Shown here piece by piece: positions 47,762 through 57,871 of a DNA stretch of 64,000 bases; position 1 is the first letter of the stretch; each line of letters starts with the position of its first letter. Source of the stretch: Alistipes sp. (GTDB lineage Bacteria; Bacteroidota; Bacteroidia; Bacteroidales; Rikenellaceae); NCBI GenBank assembly GCA_017465605.1, contig JAFTVW010000018.1, positions 43,553 to 107,552 of the forward strand, written 5' to 3'. The position numbers and the translations under genes are program-made. The notes below the pieces were generated by a model, which was not told the origin of the DNA, did not search any database, and saw nothing but the letters and a program-made list of their open reading frames with translations.

Positions 47762-49156
47762 ATGAATACGCTATTTGATAAAATATGGGAGGCTCATATT
47801 GTTAAACGTATCGACGCTTCGACAAGTGTCCTCTACATCGACCGCCAATATATTCACGAGGTTACAAGCCCGCAAGCATTTGCAAGCTTGAAGGAGCGCG
47901 GCATATCTGTATTCCGTCCTAAGCAGATTACAGCAAGCCCCGACCATAACATACCCACTCAGAATCAACACCTGCCAATTCAGGAGCCACAATCGGCAAA
48001 GCAGGTTGCAGAGTTGGAGAAGAATTGTGCCGAGAATGGCATCGAGATTTTCCCCATCGGCTCTGAGCGTAATGGTATTATCCACGTCATCGGCCCTCAA
48101 ACAGGTCTAACCCAGCCAGGTATGACAATCGTCTGCGGTGATAGCCACACTTCAACTCACGGAGCTATGGGTTGCGTGGCATTTGGTATCGGAACAAGCG
48201 AGGTGGAGATGGTTCTTGCCTCACAAAGTCTGTTGCAGACCAAACCTATGACAATGCGAATCAATGTCGAAGGAAAGTTGGGTAAAGGCGTATGCTCAAA
48301 GGATATTATCCTCTACATCATCTCAAAGATGGGTACAGGAGGCGGAACAGGCTACTTTATTGAGTTCGCAGGCTCTGCAATCCGTTCTCTCTCGATGGAG
48401 GCTCGTATGACCATTTGTAATATGAGTATCGAGATGGGCGCACGCGGAGGTATGATTGCCCCCGACCAAACCACCTTCGACTACCTGAAAGATAGAGAAT
48501 TTGCACCTAAGGGTGAAGAGTGGGATAAAGCAGTTAAGCGTTGGAGCAAACTCCGCTCCGAGCCCAATGCTGTCTTCGACAAGGAGGTTACATTCAACGC
48601 GGCCAACATAAAACCAATGATTACCTACGGCACAAATCCGGGTATGGGAATGGCTATAAACGGCAAGATTCCATCGTCAAGGGGTCTTGACACTGCGGCT
48701 AAAATTTCATATAAAAAAGCTCTTGAATATATGGATTTCAAGTCGGGCGATAATATGATTGGCAAGCCTATCGACTATGTATTTGTGGGTAGCTGCACGA
48801 ATGGCCGCATCGAGGATTTAAGAGCCTTTGCAAACTTTGTCAAGGGTCACAAGAAGGCCGAGAATGTAACTGCGTGGATTGTTCCAGGCAGTAAGGAGGT
48901 TGAGCGTTTGGCAATCGAAGAGGGCCTGCGTGACATTTTGGAGGAGGCAGGTTTTGAGCTTCGCCAACCGGGTTGCTCGGCGTGCCTTGCAATGAACGAG
49001 GATAAGATTCCAGCAGGCAAATATTGCGTTGCTACTTCAAATCGAAACTTTGAGGGACGTCAAGGCCCTAACTCTCGCACACTACTCGCTGGCCCACTTG
49101 TGGCTGCCGCAGCTGCGATTACAGGAGTTATAACCGACCCCAGAGATTTTTTGTAA
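47762..49156 (+). CDS. leuC: 3-isopropylmalate dehydratase large subunit
   Basis: A 464-residue aconitase-family subunit. Fe-S cysteine motifs are [17 protein letters not shown] and [36 protein letters not shown]; the substrate region is [24 protein letters not shown]. It forms the 4Fe-4S isomerase with LeuD, encoded 16 bp downstream. Confidence 0.97.
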   Translation: MNTLFDKIWEAHIVKRIDASTSVLYIDRQYIHEVTSPQAFASLKERGISVFRPKQITASPDHNIPTQNQHLPIQEPQSAKQVAELEKNCAENGIEIFPIGSERNGIIHVIGPQTGLTQPGMTIVCGDSHTSTHGAMGCVAFGIGTSEVEMVLASQSLLQTKPMTMRINVEGKLGKGVCSKDIILYIISKMGTGGGTGYFIEFAGSAIRSLSMEARMTICNMSIEMGARGGMIAPDQTTFDYLKDREFAPKGEEWDKAVKRWSKLRSEPNAVFDKEVTFNAANIKPMITYGTNPGMGMAINGKIPSSRGLDTAAKISYKKALEYMDFKSGDNMIGKPIDYVFVGSCTNGRIEDLRAFANFVKGHKKAENVTAWIVPGSKEVERLAIEEGLRDILEEAGFELRQPGCSACLAMNEDKIPAGKYCVATSNRNFEGRQGPNSRTLLAGPLVAAAAAITGVITDPRDFL

Positions 49157-49172
49157 TTAATCTGAAAGTGTT

Positions 49173-49769
49173 ATGATACAGAAATTTACCACACTTACAG
49201 CGACGGCAGTACCCCTGCCTATCGAAAATATCGATACCGACCAGATTATCCCTGCTCGTTTCCTGAAATCGACCTCACGCAGTGGCTTTGGCGATAATCT
49301 CTTCTACGACTGGCGTTACGATGAGAAAGGAAAGTTGAAAGAGGAGTTTGTGATGAACAAATCGGAGTTCCGAGGCCCAATTTTGGTAGCAGGCAAGAAT
49401 TTTGGTTGCGGTTCGAGTCGCGAGCACGCAGCGTGGGCTATCTCAGGCGCAGGTTTCAGAGCAGTAATTTCGAGTCACTTCGCCGATATCTTCCGCAATA
49501 ACGCTCTGAATAACCACCTCTTGCCCGTAACCGTTAGCGAGGAGATGCTGGCAAAAATATTCCAAGCAATCAAAGAGAATCCTCGTACTGAGATTCGCAT
49601 TGATTTGTTTGATATGTTTGTTGAGATTTCTGGCACAGGCCATAGAGAGAATTTCAAGATTCCACCCCACAACCGCGAGTGTATGATTAACGGTTACGAT
49701 GACGTTGACTATCTTGTAACACTCCGAGACCAGATTGCCAGCTACGAACAGAATAAAATAGACGACTAA
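49173..49769 (+). CDS. leuD: 3-isopropylmalate dehydratase small subunit
   Basis: A 198-residue swivelling domain subunit. [14 protein letters not shown] and [21 protein letters not shown] are the conserved LeuD motifs, and [13 protein letters not shown]-type ([16 protein letters not shown]) completes the site. It pairs with LeuC to isomerise isopropylmalate. Confidence 0.97.
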   Translation: MIQKFTTLTATAVPLPIENIDTDQIIPARFLKSTSRSGFGDNLFYDWRYDEKGKLKEEFVMNKSEFRGPILVAGKNFGCGSSREHAAWAISGAGFRAVISSHFADIFRNNALNNHLLPVTVSEEMLAKIFQAIKENPRTEIRIDLFDMFVEISGTGHRENFKIPPHNRECMINGYDDVDYLVTLRDQIASYEQNKIDD

Positions 49770-49786
49770 TTTTTCAAACAACACCT

Positions 49787-50854
49787 ATGGGAAAGATAAA
49801 TATTGCCGTACTCCCCGGAGACGGTATTGGACCAGAAATAGTAGCGCAAGCCGTTAAAGCAGTAGATGCGGTAGCAAAGAAATTTGACTACCAAGTAACC
49901 TACACCCACGCTCTTGTCGGAGCATCGGCTATCGATGCAGTTGGTGACCCCTACCCCGATCAGACACATCAGGTGTGTATGAACTCTGATGCCGTGTTGT
50001 TTGGAGCTATTGGCGACCCTCGTTTCGATAATAATCCAGAGGCTAAGGTTCGCCCCGAGCAGGGCCTTTTGGCAATGCGCAAGAAGTTGGGTTTGTATGC
50101 CAACTTGCGACCTGTGGAGACATTCCCTTCGCTGCTCCATCGCTCACCCCTGCGCCACGACTTAGTCGAGGGTGCCGATTTTATATGCGTGCGTGAACTT
50201 ACAGGTGGATTGTATTTTGGTCGTCCGCAAGGTCGTTCAGAAGATGGAAATACAGCATACGACACCTGTGTCTATACTCGCTCGGAGATTGAACGCATCT
50301 GCCGCTTGGGATTTGAATATGCAGCGCAACGTCGCGGCAAACTTACCGTTGTTGACAAGGCAAACGTTCTTGCCACTTCTCGTCTATGGCGTGAAACTGC
50401 CAAGCAGATTGCCGCTGAGTATCCTTCGGTCGAAGTTGAATATATGTTTGTTGACAACGCTGCAATGAAGATTATCCAGCAGCCACGCCACTTCGACGTG
50501 ATTGTTACCGAGAATATGTTTGGAGATATTCTCACCGACGAGGCAAGTGTTATCACCGGCTCACTCGGCCTGCTTCCTTCGGCCTCAATCGGTACGGGCA
50601 CATCGCTATTTGAGCCTATTCACGGCTCATATCCCCAGGCCGCAGGCAAGAATATTGCCAACCCAATCGCAACCATTCTATCGGCTGCAATGATGTTTGA
50701 GTACGCTTTTGCCGACGCAGAGGCAGGTGCTGCAATCCGCCGTGCGGTGAACTTATCAATTGAGAAGAACATCGTCACAGAGGATATAGCTCCCGCAGGC
50801 GTTAAACCAAGCTCTACATCGGAGGTTGGAGATTTCATTGCTGCAAATATCTAA
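49787..50854 (+). CDS. leuB: 3-isopropylmalate dehydrogenase
   Basis: A 355-residue NAD-dependent beta-decarboxylating dehydrogenase. [19 protein letters not shown] opens the fold, [15 protein letters not shown] is the substrate loop, and [25 protein letters not shown] is the metal and NAD-binding signature. [18 protein letters not shown] follows. Completes the leucine branch up to 2-ketoisocaproate. It lies 17 bp after leuD. Confidence 0.97.
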   Translation: MGKINIAVLPGDGIGPEIVAQAVKAVDAVAKKFDYQVTYTHALVGASAIDAVGDPYPDQTHQVCMNSDAVLFGAIGDPRFDNNPEAKVRPEQGLLAMRKKLGLYANLRPVETFPSLLHRSPLRHDLVEGADFICVRELTGGLYFGRPQGRSEDGNTAYDTCVYTRSEIERICRLGFEYAAQRRGKLTVVDKANVLATSRLWRETAKQIAAEYPSVEVEYMFVDNAAMKIIQQPRHFDVIVTENMFGDILTDEASVITGSLGLLPSASIGTGTSLFEPIHGSYPQAAGKNIANPIATILSAAMMFEYAFADAEAGAAIRRAVNLSIEKNIVTEDIAPAGVKPSSTSEVGDFIAANI

Positions 50855-50880
50855 ATTTAGAAACAGTTTCTTATCTAATT

Positions 50881-52146
50881 ATGAGTAACGAGAAGAGATA
50901 TTTCCCCGCCCTGAACGACGTGATGAGTGCCGAGCATACGCTGCGTGAGATTCTGAGTCCTACGCCACTGATGACCAATCACAATCTATCGAAGGATTTT
51001 GAGGCATCGGTAATGCTTAAACGTGAGGATTTGCAGATAGTGCGCTCCTATAAGATTCGAGGTGCCTACAACAAGATTCGTTCACTTTCGGCCGAGCAGA
51101 CCGAGCGAGGAATTGTGTGCGCAAGTGCGGGTAATCACGCTCAGGGAGTTGCATTATCCTGCAATAAGCTGGGCATAAAGGGCAAGATTTTTATGCCCGT
51201 CACCACTCCCAAGCAGAAGATTAATCAGGTCAAGATGTTTGGAGGTGACACAATCGAGGTTGTACTCGTAGGCGACACATTTGACCAAGCCAACGCCGCA
51301 GCAATTGAGACTTCGCAGAGCGAGGGCAAGACCTTCATTCCACCCTTCAACGACCCCAAAATCATCGAGGGTCAAGGTACTGTGGGTCTTGAAATATTGC
51401 AACAAAGCCCTGTGGCTATCGACTACATCTTCGTTCCAATCGGAGGCGGAGGTTTAGCCTCGGGTATTGGAGCAGTGTATAAGCAGATGTCACCCAACAC
51501 AAAGATTATCGGTGTTGAGCCTGCTGGCGCAGCTGGAATGAAACTCTCATTCGAGCGTGGCGAGGTTACAGAGCTCGACCACGTTGAGAAGTTTGTCGAT
51601 GGTGCAGCAGTGCAACGTGTGGGCGATATTACATTCGACGTATGCCGCGAGGTTTTGGACGATATTATCACCGTTCCAGAGGGAAAGGTGTGTACAACCA
51701 TTCTCAATCTCTACAACTTCAACGCCATCGTTGTTGAGCCTGCGGGCGCACTCAGTATCAGCGCACTCGACTACTATCGTGAGCAGATTAAGGGCAAAAA
51801 TGTTGTATGCGTAGTGAGTGGCAGCAACAACGACATCGTGCGTATGGAGGATATCAAGGAGCGTTCACTCCTGTACGAGGGATTGAAGCACTACTTTGTG
51901 GTACGATTCCCACAACGCGCAGGTGCATTGCAGAACTTTGTAAGCAATGTTCTCGGGCCACACGACGATATCACCTACTTCGAGTATAAGAAAAAGACCA
52001 ATCGCGAGAAAGGCCCTGTTCTTATAGGTATTGAGTTGCAAAATCCATCTGATTTCAAAGGTCTTACCGAAAGAATGAAGCGCGACAACATCGACTACGA
52101 ATACCTAAACGACAATCCCAATCTGTTTGAATTCTTGATTGGATAG
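50881..52146 (+). CDS. ilvA: Threonine deaminase (biosynthetic)
   Basis: A 421-residue PLP enzyme that turns threonine into 2-oxobutyrate, the entry to isoleucine. The PLP lysine lies in IVRSYKIRGAYNKIR, ASAGNHAQGVALSCNKLG and IFVPIGGGGLASGIGAVYKQM are the phosphate and glycine loops, and CVVSGSNNDIVRM closes the site. One ACT-like regulatory domain (about 335-421: HYFVVRFPQRAGALQNFVSNVLGPHDDITYFEY) is present, supporting feedback by isoleucine. It is the last amino-acid gene of the operon. Confidence 0.95.
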   Translation: MSNEKRYFPALNDVMSAEHTLREILSPTPLMTNHNLSKDFEASVMLKREDLQIVRSYKIRGAYNKIRSLSAEQTERGIVCASAGNHAQGVALSCNKLGIKGKIFMPVTTPKQKINQVKMFGGDTIEVVLVGDTFDQANAAAIETSQSEGKTFIPPFNDPKIIEGQGTVGLEILQQSPVAIDYIFVPIGGGGLASGIGAVYKQMSPNTKIIGVEPAGAAGMKLSFERGEVTELDHVEKFVDGAAVQRVGDITFDVCREVLDDIITVPEGKVCTTILNLYNFNAIVVEPAGALSISALDYYREQIKGKNVVCVVSGSNNDIVRMEDIKERSLLYEGLKHYFVVRFPQRAGALQNFVSNVLGPHDDITYFEYKKKTNREKGPVLIGIELQNPSDFKGLTERMKRDNIDYEYLNDNPNLFEFLIG

Positions 52147-52224
52147 GAGTTTGGCATATAGTAGTTTGACTGATGCAACTGAAAACAATAAATTGCTGAA
52201 AATAACATTAAAAACTATTGCAAT

Positions 52225-52599
52225 ATGAATTTAATTGGAAACATTATTTGGGTCATATTCGGAGGTATCCTCCTATCGCTTGGTTACCTATTTGGTGGCC
52301 TTGTGTTGTGCCTCACGATTGTCGGTATTCCTTTTGGAGTGCAGATTATGAAACTTGGTTTGTTTGCTTTGTGGCCATTTGGCGGCGAGGTAGTGCAATC
52401 AAAGACACCGATGGGTTGCTTATCCATCTTACTCAATGTTCTATGGATTATCTTTGGAGGAATCGAGGTTGCCCTCGGTCACCTCACGATGGGTGTAATC
52501 TTCTGTATCACAATCATTGGAATCCCATTTGGTTTGCAGCACTTCAAACTTATGATGCTCGCTCTTATGCCATTTGGCAATACGATTGTCTATAAGTAA
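52225..52599 (+). CDS. YccF-domain membrane protein
   Basis: A 124-residue hydrophobic protein made of two similar halves, each with IxWVIFGG / LWIIFGG and a TIVGIPFG / TIIGIPFG motif (FGGILLSLGYLFGGLVLCLTIVGIPFGVQ and FGGIEVALGHLTMGVIFCITIIGIPFGLQ). This internal duplication is the YccF pattern. Function is unknown. It sits 78 bp after ilvA and may be read with the operon or alone; a terminator follows. Confidence 0.88.
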   Translation: MNLIGNIIWVIFGGILLSLGYLFGGLVLCLTIVGIPFGVQIMKLGLFALWPFGGEVVQSKTPMGCLSILLNVLWIIFGGIEVALGHLTMGVIFCITIIGIPFGLQHFKLMMLALMPFGNTIVYK

Positions 52600-52620
52600 G
52601 CAAATTTATACAGTTAAAGA

Positions 52621-52654
52621 AGAGCCTACCCAACAATCGCGTTGAGTAGGCTCT
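52621..52654. terminator. Hairpin terminator between yccF and malQ
   Basis: AGAGCCTAC (52621-52629) pairs with GTAGGCTCT (52646-52654), extended by CAAC/GTTG after one mismatch. It has no long T-tract on either side. It lies between convergent genes and probably ends both. Confidence 0.65.
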
Positions 52655-52696
52655 ATCATATTCACCATTGCCCCATAATTCACATCACACCCACAG

Positions 52697-55153
52697 CTAT
52701 CTCATAGCAACAAGAGCTGCAATCTGCTCATTAAACGCATCAGCACCCAGCAACTCCTCAACGGTTATGTGCATACGATAACGCCAATAGTGATTAGGGT
52801 TGGCAGGGATATTTATACGCTCAGCATCAGGGTCTGCCAATCGTAATGACTCGTCTATGGCAAGCCAATCCTGCAAAGGCAGAATAGCCAACATCGAACC
52901 CGACAACATATGCCGTTCAATAATCGCACGAGCCGTCTCGGCAGAACACTCCGCCTCAGCCTCTCCCTTACGATGCAATACATCTTGCCAATAACGCTGA
53001 ATTACACCTCTATCCTCACGCCACCAACCTCTAATGGTTGACATATCGTGCGTCGAAGTGGCTGCAACCGACAAATAGGGATATACCAATGTATCACCAA
53101 ACTCCACACCCATACATTTTGGCATACGCTCAATCTCCAACGATAGAATTCTCTCGCTCGCCATAACATCGGGCACACAAGCTGGAATCATACCCAAATC
53201 CTCACCACAAGTAAGCATTCCATTCGATGCCATCAGGCGAGGCAGACGACGCAACGCATTACGCCTCCAAAACTCGTTATGACGATGATAGAAGAAATCC
53301 TCGTGCAGAGCTAAATAAGCCTGCTGCTGTTCGGAATTGAGTGTTGCAAACATTCTACTCTTAAAGCCCTCAATACGTGGCACATAGACCTCACCATCGG
53401 CAGGATACCTCACAAAGAGCGTATCACCGTCGGAAATATCATTTGCAACGTGCAGTGTGCTATCAAATTCAAAACCCTTCGCTCGAATCTCGTCGGCACT
53501 ATATGGCATCGAAGGATAGAAGTGACCCACGATTGCACTCGCAGCACCACGCGGCACTTCCCAGATACGGAAGAATCCCAAAATGTGGTCTATACGATAT
53601 GCATCGAAATATCGAGCCATCTTGGCCAATCGGCTTCGCCACCAAGCATAATCGTCTTGCGCCATTCGCTCCCAATTGTAGGTTGGGAATCCCCAATTCT
53701 GGCCCTCTTCGGCAAAAGCATCGGGCGGCGCACCTGCCGACATTGATGTATTGTAGAGTTCGGGGGCAGCCCACACATCAACACTCATAGGAGATACCCC
53801 GATGGGTATATCACCTTTCAGTGCAACACCCTCGCGATGCAACGCCTCGTGAGCCTCACGCAACTCTACATCAAGCAGATACTGCATAAAGCCATAAAAA
53901 CCAACCTCTGCTGCATTGCGCATAGCAAAACGCTGAACTTTCTGCGTATCGTATTCCGATAGTTTCGTCCACCTCTTAAAGTCAACGCACTGGAATCTAT
54001 CCCGCAATGTGCAATAGACCATATACGGAAGTAGCCAATCACAACTCTGCTCATAAAACTCCTTATAATCTGGCGATTTGAGCAGTTGTTCGCCACACAC
54101 ATCATATAGTTCACGCAAAAATGCAATCTTCAATCTCACCACACGCTCGTAATTGACTGCCGCCAAATCATTCAACTCGTAAGCCATCACGGAATACTTA
54201 CGCAGGCGATATTGGAGTTTGCTTTTCAACTGCTTATCGACCAATCTACTACAAATCTTCACTGCATCACTCGCTCCGAGATACATCGGGTGCAAAGCAA
54301 ACGAAGATATGGCATTATAGGGATAGGAATCGCGCCAAGTACAATTTGCGGTAGTATCGTTGACGGGAAGTAATTGAACCACAGACATTCCCACGCCTGA
54401 TGCCCAGCGGCCAAACTTTACAAGGCTCGAAAAATCGCCACAACCCCAATCCTCGGCACTACGAATCGAAAAGAGAGGAATCGCAACACCTGCTCCACGC
54501 CACGCGCGTCGGCCATCTCGCAATCGTAATCCACTGATAACAACGCGATTAGCCACGCTTGCAGGAATCTTTCTATTATCACCCTCCTCGAATTGAATTA
54601 AAGCATTGGTTGAGCTATCGACGATAACGAACTTATACTCTGCGCCTTCAACGCTCTTAGGTAATGCAACACTCCAAATCGGAGCTTGTGAATCATTCAT
54701 AATCAACGCACTCGCCACTCGCCACTCGCCTAATTCCGACGTTTCACCCACTATTGCCAGTCTCTCACCCGATTTTAGAGTGGGAGCCGCAACCGTTATA
54801 ATCACCTGATTATCCGCAATTTGAAGTTCCGCATCGCGTTTTGCACGACGGAACACCCCCTCTGTGAAAAGCGTAGAGTAGAATGGTTTATGCGCTGGCG
54901 TATCCTGCCAATGGTCGAACATTTCGGCATCGCCATCAATCATAACTCTATGAGAGCCAAACTCTTCCTTTCGCAATACCGCGCCATCGGTGGCGCACAC
55001 TTCATAGCCATAACTGCTACCCATATCGGCATCTGTCTCAACCGACCAATGGGCACAGTCATCACTACTCATTGCAACACGGCGGCCATCGTCGAGCGAC
55101 AAAAACAACGATTCGCCAGTGTTTGTAAAATATTCTATATTAAATCTTTTCAT
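52697..55153 (-). CDS. malQ: 4-alpha-glucanotransferase with starch-binding modules
   Basis: An 818-residue GH77 enzyme that rearranges malto-oligosaccharides. The N-terminal ~220 residues hold one or two starch-binding (CBM20-like) modules; the clearer one is IVGETSELGEWRVASALIM with the paired Trp pattern. The catalytic barrel (about 250-810) shows YRIDHILGFFRIWEVPRG (nucleophile Asp), CGEDLGMIPACVPDVM (acid/base Glu) and ATSTHDMSTIRGWW (third acid). No signal peptide, so it acts on cytoplasmic maltodextrin or glycogen. The two-module layout is usual for Bacteroidota. Confidence 0.95.
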   Translation of the reverse strand: MKRFNIEYFTNTGESLFLSLDDGRRVAMSSDDCAHWSVETDADMGSSYGYEVCATDGAVLRKEEFGSHRVMIDGDAEMFDHWQDTPAHKPFYSTLFTEGVFRRAKRDAELQIADNQVIITVAAPTLKSGERLAIVGETSELGEWRVASALIMNDSQAPIWSVALPKSVEGAEYKFVIVDSSTNALIQFEEGDNRKIPASVANRVVISGLRLRDGRRAWRGAGVAIPLFSIRSAEDWGCGDFSSLVKFGRWASGVGMSVVQLLPVNDTTANCTWRDSYPYNAISSFALHPMYLGASDAVKICSRLVDKQLKSKLQYRLRKYSVMAYELNDLAAVNYERVVRLKIAFLRELYDVCGEQLLKSPDYKEFYEQSCDWLLPYMVYCTLRDRFQCVDFKRWTKLSEYDTQKVQRFAMRNAAEVGFYGFMQYLLDVELREAHEALHREGVALKGDIPIGVSPMSVDVWAAPELYNTSMSAGAPPDAFAEEGQNWGFPTYNWERMAQDDYAWWRSRLAKMARYFDAYRIDHILGFFRIWEVPRGAASAIVGHFYPSMPYSADEIRAKGFEFDSTLHVANDISDGDTLFVRYPADGEVYVPRIEGFKSRMFATLNSEQQQAYLALHEDFFYHRHNEFWRRNALRRLPRLMASNGMLTCGEDLGMIPACVPDVMASERILSLEIERMPKCMGVEFGDTLVYPYLSVAATSTHDMSTIRGWWREDRGVIQRYWQDVLHRKGEAEAECSAETARAIIERHMLSGSMLAILPLQDWLAIDESLRLADPDAERINIPANPNHYWRYRMHITVEELLGADAFNEQIAALVAMR

Positions 55154-55240
55154 AAATAAAATAGCGTCTTATCCCCCGCTCGGATAATGGGTGGCATACG
55201 CCTGCAATAGAGCGCACAAGCGCACTCCAACTTACAAACA

Positions 55241-57649
55241 TTAAAAATCCTTACCCGTAAAGGCTGCACCCGATGATACTGCTCCCGTCTGCTCCTTTCT
55301 GCCTGCCGCATTGAAATTATAACTGAGCGAGAGGGTGAGATGCGGATAACGAGGCTTGACGTATGTGGTCGCCTTCAAAGTTTGGGAATCGCGGATATGG
55401 TCGTATCGGGCCGTACGGAACAGGTCGTGAGCGACAAATGAGAGATACAACCGCTTGTTGAAAAACTCCTGACGAATAGCCAAATCGAAATAGCAATATG
55501 CCTCCTCACGTCCCTGCGTAAGCACATTGGGGCCTACCACATTGGCATCAAACTGCATACGGGTAGTTGGGCCTAATGTGAAATTATTTATCCACGAGGC
55601 CGAATAGCTCGTATTTTCAGAATCGTTACTACCCACGAAATCAGCAGTAAATTTATAATTAAACACGCTTCCATTGAGTGTCATACTCCACCAACGGGTA
55701 TTTCGAGTCTGTAAGTTAGCCTCTACGCCATAGGTCCTATCACGGCCTGCGTTGATTAACGAGTCGAGCGTAACACCCGGCTCATATGCCACACGAATAA
55801 GGTCGTATGTTCCTCGGCGGTTGCGATAATAACCCGTAACGGCCAATGAATTTGATTGCGCAAAAGTCTTGCGATAACCAATCTCGGCTGAATGAATATA
55901 CTCAGGAGCAAGGTCGGGATTACCTGTCAGACGGGTATAATAGTCTTTATAGGTGATATAGGGCTCCAACTTCCACACACCTGCACGATTAGTACGGTAA
56001 GAGTACCCGAGCGAGAAGGTATTATCGTTGGGGGCTTCATATGCAACGTGGGTTGAAGGATACAACTCCAAACGCTTCACATTGCGGTCCGCACCCTCGA
56101 AGTCGATTGTAAGCTCGTCAATCATACGGTCGGCACGAACTCCCGCATCAACTCTTACAGGGCCAAACTTGTCGGTAAGCATTGCATAAGCCGAGTGAAT
56201 CTGGCGACGATAGAAGAATGGAGTGTACATATCGTCCTGCCACTCATACGTCTGTGCCGCACGATTCCAGTAGCGGATTTTGTAATCGCCGTGCTCGCTA
56301 TATGAGGTGTATTGGTATCCAAGTTCCATCTTTCCCTCCTCTCGGAAATTCTTCTCGTAGTTTATCGAGCCATCGAAATCCCAGTGATGCTCGGTCTCGT
56401 AGCCTCGTGTACCCTCATATCGCGCACCCGACAACTCGAAAAGGTTACTCTCGGTATATTCCAACGAGTACCAATCGTATCGCAAACGACCATCGATAGA
56501 GAGTTTATCACCACGCTCGTTTATCTTCCAAACATAGTCGGTTGCGAGTTGGCCAATATGCTTCTCTATATAGTTGTGGTCGTGGCTATCGTAAGTGGCA
56601 TCGTTGATTACATTTCCACCCTGCTCACGATGCTCATAATAGAGCATATCGCCACCATTGAGCCAGCGGCTCATTCCACCCTGCACCTCAACAAGCAATC
56701 GATGATTGGATTTGTTAAATTCCCAACCAGCACGACCAATCTGAGAATCGATACTGCTATATCGCTCACCATCGGCATCGGAAGTAGTGATATAGTCATC
56801 GACAATAGTAGTTTTAAGCTGATGGAAATCACTCTCGCCCTTGACCTGTGAGCCATTTGCACCAACAAACCAACGGCTTGCACCCTTGCGATAGCTAAGC
56901 AAGGCGTCCAAAGTCCAACCGCCAATTGTATTGCCCGACACATTGACAGAGCCGCTAAAACCCTGCTCGTCGTGGCTCTTGGTAATGATATTTATAATAC
57001 CTACATCACCATCGGTACGATACTTGGCCGATGGTGTGGTGATAATCTCTATATCCTCAATATTGGCTGCGGCAATCTGCGCCAATGCCTGTGTGCCTTC
57101 CAACATACTCTGCTTGCCATCGACATAGACCAAAAAGCCTGTGCTGCCTCGGAACGAGACATTACCATCGGCATCGATTCTGATTGATGGAGCAGACTTC
57201 AAAACATCAACTGCGGTACCTCCCGATGCAGACAACGATGCAGAGCCACTAATGGTCTGGCGGTCGAGTTTATAGACAATCTTACTACGCTCGCTTGATA
57301 CAACGACCTCTTTGAGTCCATTTTCTACCATCGAAAGTTTTATCGTTCCCATATCTATCGGGCCTTCACCAAAGCGCATAGGTTTGCTGGCATAGGGCTG
57401 ATAACCGACAATCATAACCGAGAGTACAAACTCTCCGCGACGTACTGTGGGTATTCGGAAAGCACCATCTTTTACTTGGGTATGGGTTATGGTATTGTTC
57501 TCGGAGTCGGTAATGACGACATCGGCATACTCGATAGGGGCATTGGTTGCCGCATCGACAACTTTACCTACAACAGCCGTACTCTGACTCTGCGAAAAGG
57601 CGCAGAGAGTAAAAAGCATCAAATACAAAGATAAAAAAAATCGTTTCAT
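55241..57649 (-). CDS. Outer-membrane beta-barrel receptor with carboxypeptidase-regulatory-like domain
   Basis: An 802-residue protein starting at ATG 57649 (MKRFFLSLYLMLFTLCAFSQ, signal peptide); the open frame extends further upstream, but the promoter at 57697-57704 lies inside that extension. Residues about 25-110 form a carboxypeptidase-regulatory-like beta domain (VVGKVVDAATNAPIEYADVVI). A TonB-plug-like domain follows (SASGGTAVDVLKSAPSIRIDADGNVSFRGS, IEDIEIITTPSAKYRTDGDVGIINI), then a 22-strand-type barrel. It belongs to the outer_membrane_beta-barrel family 3 rather than SusC. No SusD partner is adjacent; the ligand is unknown. Confidence 0.88.
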   Translation of the reverse strand: MKRFFLSLYLMLFTLCAFSQSQSTAVVGKVVDAATNAPIEYADVVITDSENNTITHTQVKDGAFRIPTVRRGEFVLSVMIVGYQPYASKPMRFGEGPIDMGTIKLSMVENGLKEVVVSSERSKIVYKLDRQTISGSASLSASGGTAVDVLKSAPSIRIDADGNVSFRGSTGFLVYVDGKQSMLEGTQALAQIAAANIEDIEIITTPSAKYRTDGDVGIINIITKSHDEQGFSGSVNVSGNTIGGWTLDALLSYRKGASRWFVGANGSQVKGESDFHQLKTTIVDDYITTSDADGERYSSIDSQIGRAGWEFNKSNHRLLVEVQGGMSRWLNGGDMLYYEHREQGGNVINDATYDSHDHNYIEKHIGQLATDYVWKINERGDKLSIDGRLRYDWYSLEYTESNLFELSGARYEGTRGYETEHHWDFDGSINYEKNFREEGKMELGYQYTSYSEHGDYKIRYWNRAAQTYEWQDDMYTPFFYRRQIHSAYAMLTDKFGPVRVDAGVRADRMIDELTIDFEGADRNVKRLELYPSTHVAYEAPNDNTFSLGYSYRTNRAGVWKLEPYITYKDYYTRLTGNPDLAPEYIHSAEIGYRKTFAQSNSLAVTGYYRNRRGTYDLIRVAYEPGVTLDSLINAGRDRTYGVEANLQTRNTRWWSMTLNGSVFNYKFTADFVGSNDSENTSYSASWINNFTLGPTTRMQFDANVVGPNVLTQGREEAYCYFDLAIRQEFFNKRLYLSFVAHDLFRTARYDHIRDSQTLKATTYVKPRYPHLTLSLSYNFNAAGRKEQTGAVSSGAAFTGKDF

Positions 57650-57696
57650 CTGTTTGAGTTTAATATAACTTCGACCTACGTTGGTCACTTTGAATG

Positions 57697-57704
57697 CAAA
57701 GATA
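57697..57704 (-). promoter_or_regulatory. Candidate -7 element of the receptor gene
   Basis: Minus strand TATCTTTG, 48 bases upstream of the chosen ATG. The -33 region has no TTG at the right distance, so the site may need an activator or an alternative sigma factor. Confidence 0.5.
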
Positions 57705-57871
57705 GTAAAAACTATGTTTTTTACTATCACACACATCAGAAAAGCACAATGCAACCGGCAATATAACACAAAAAAAATGGTAGCACCCGCTACAAAAGCA
57801 AGTACCACCATTAAAATAAACCAATTTACCATCTCCTTTATAGTCCCATAACAAGAGATGACGACAAAAAA

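Noticed and set aside
57626-57633. Second TATCTTTG on the minus strand near the receptor gene
   Set aside because: It lies inside the signal-peptide coding sequence (Leu-Ser-Leu codons) and is better explained by coding.
57650-57832. Longer start for the outer-membrane receptor
   Set aside because: The extension places a signal peptide in the interior and overlaps the promoter element; the ATG at 57649 begins a proper signal peptide.
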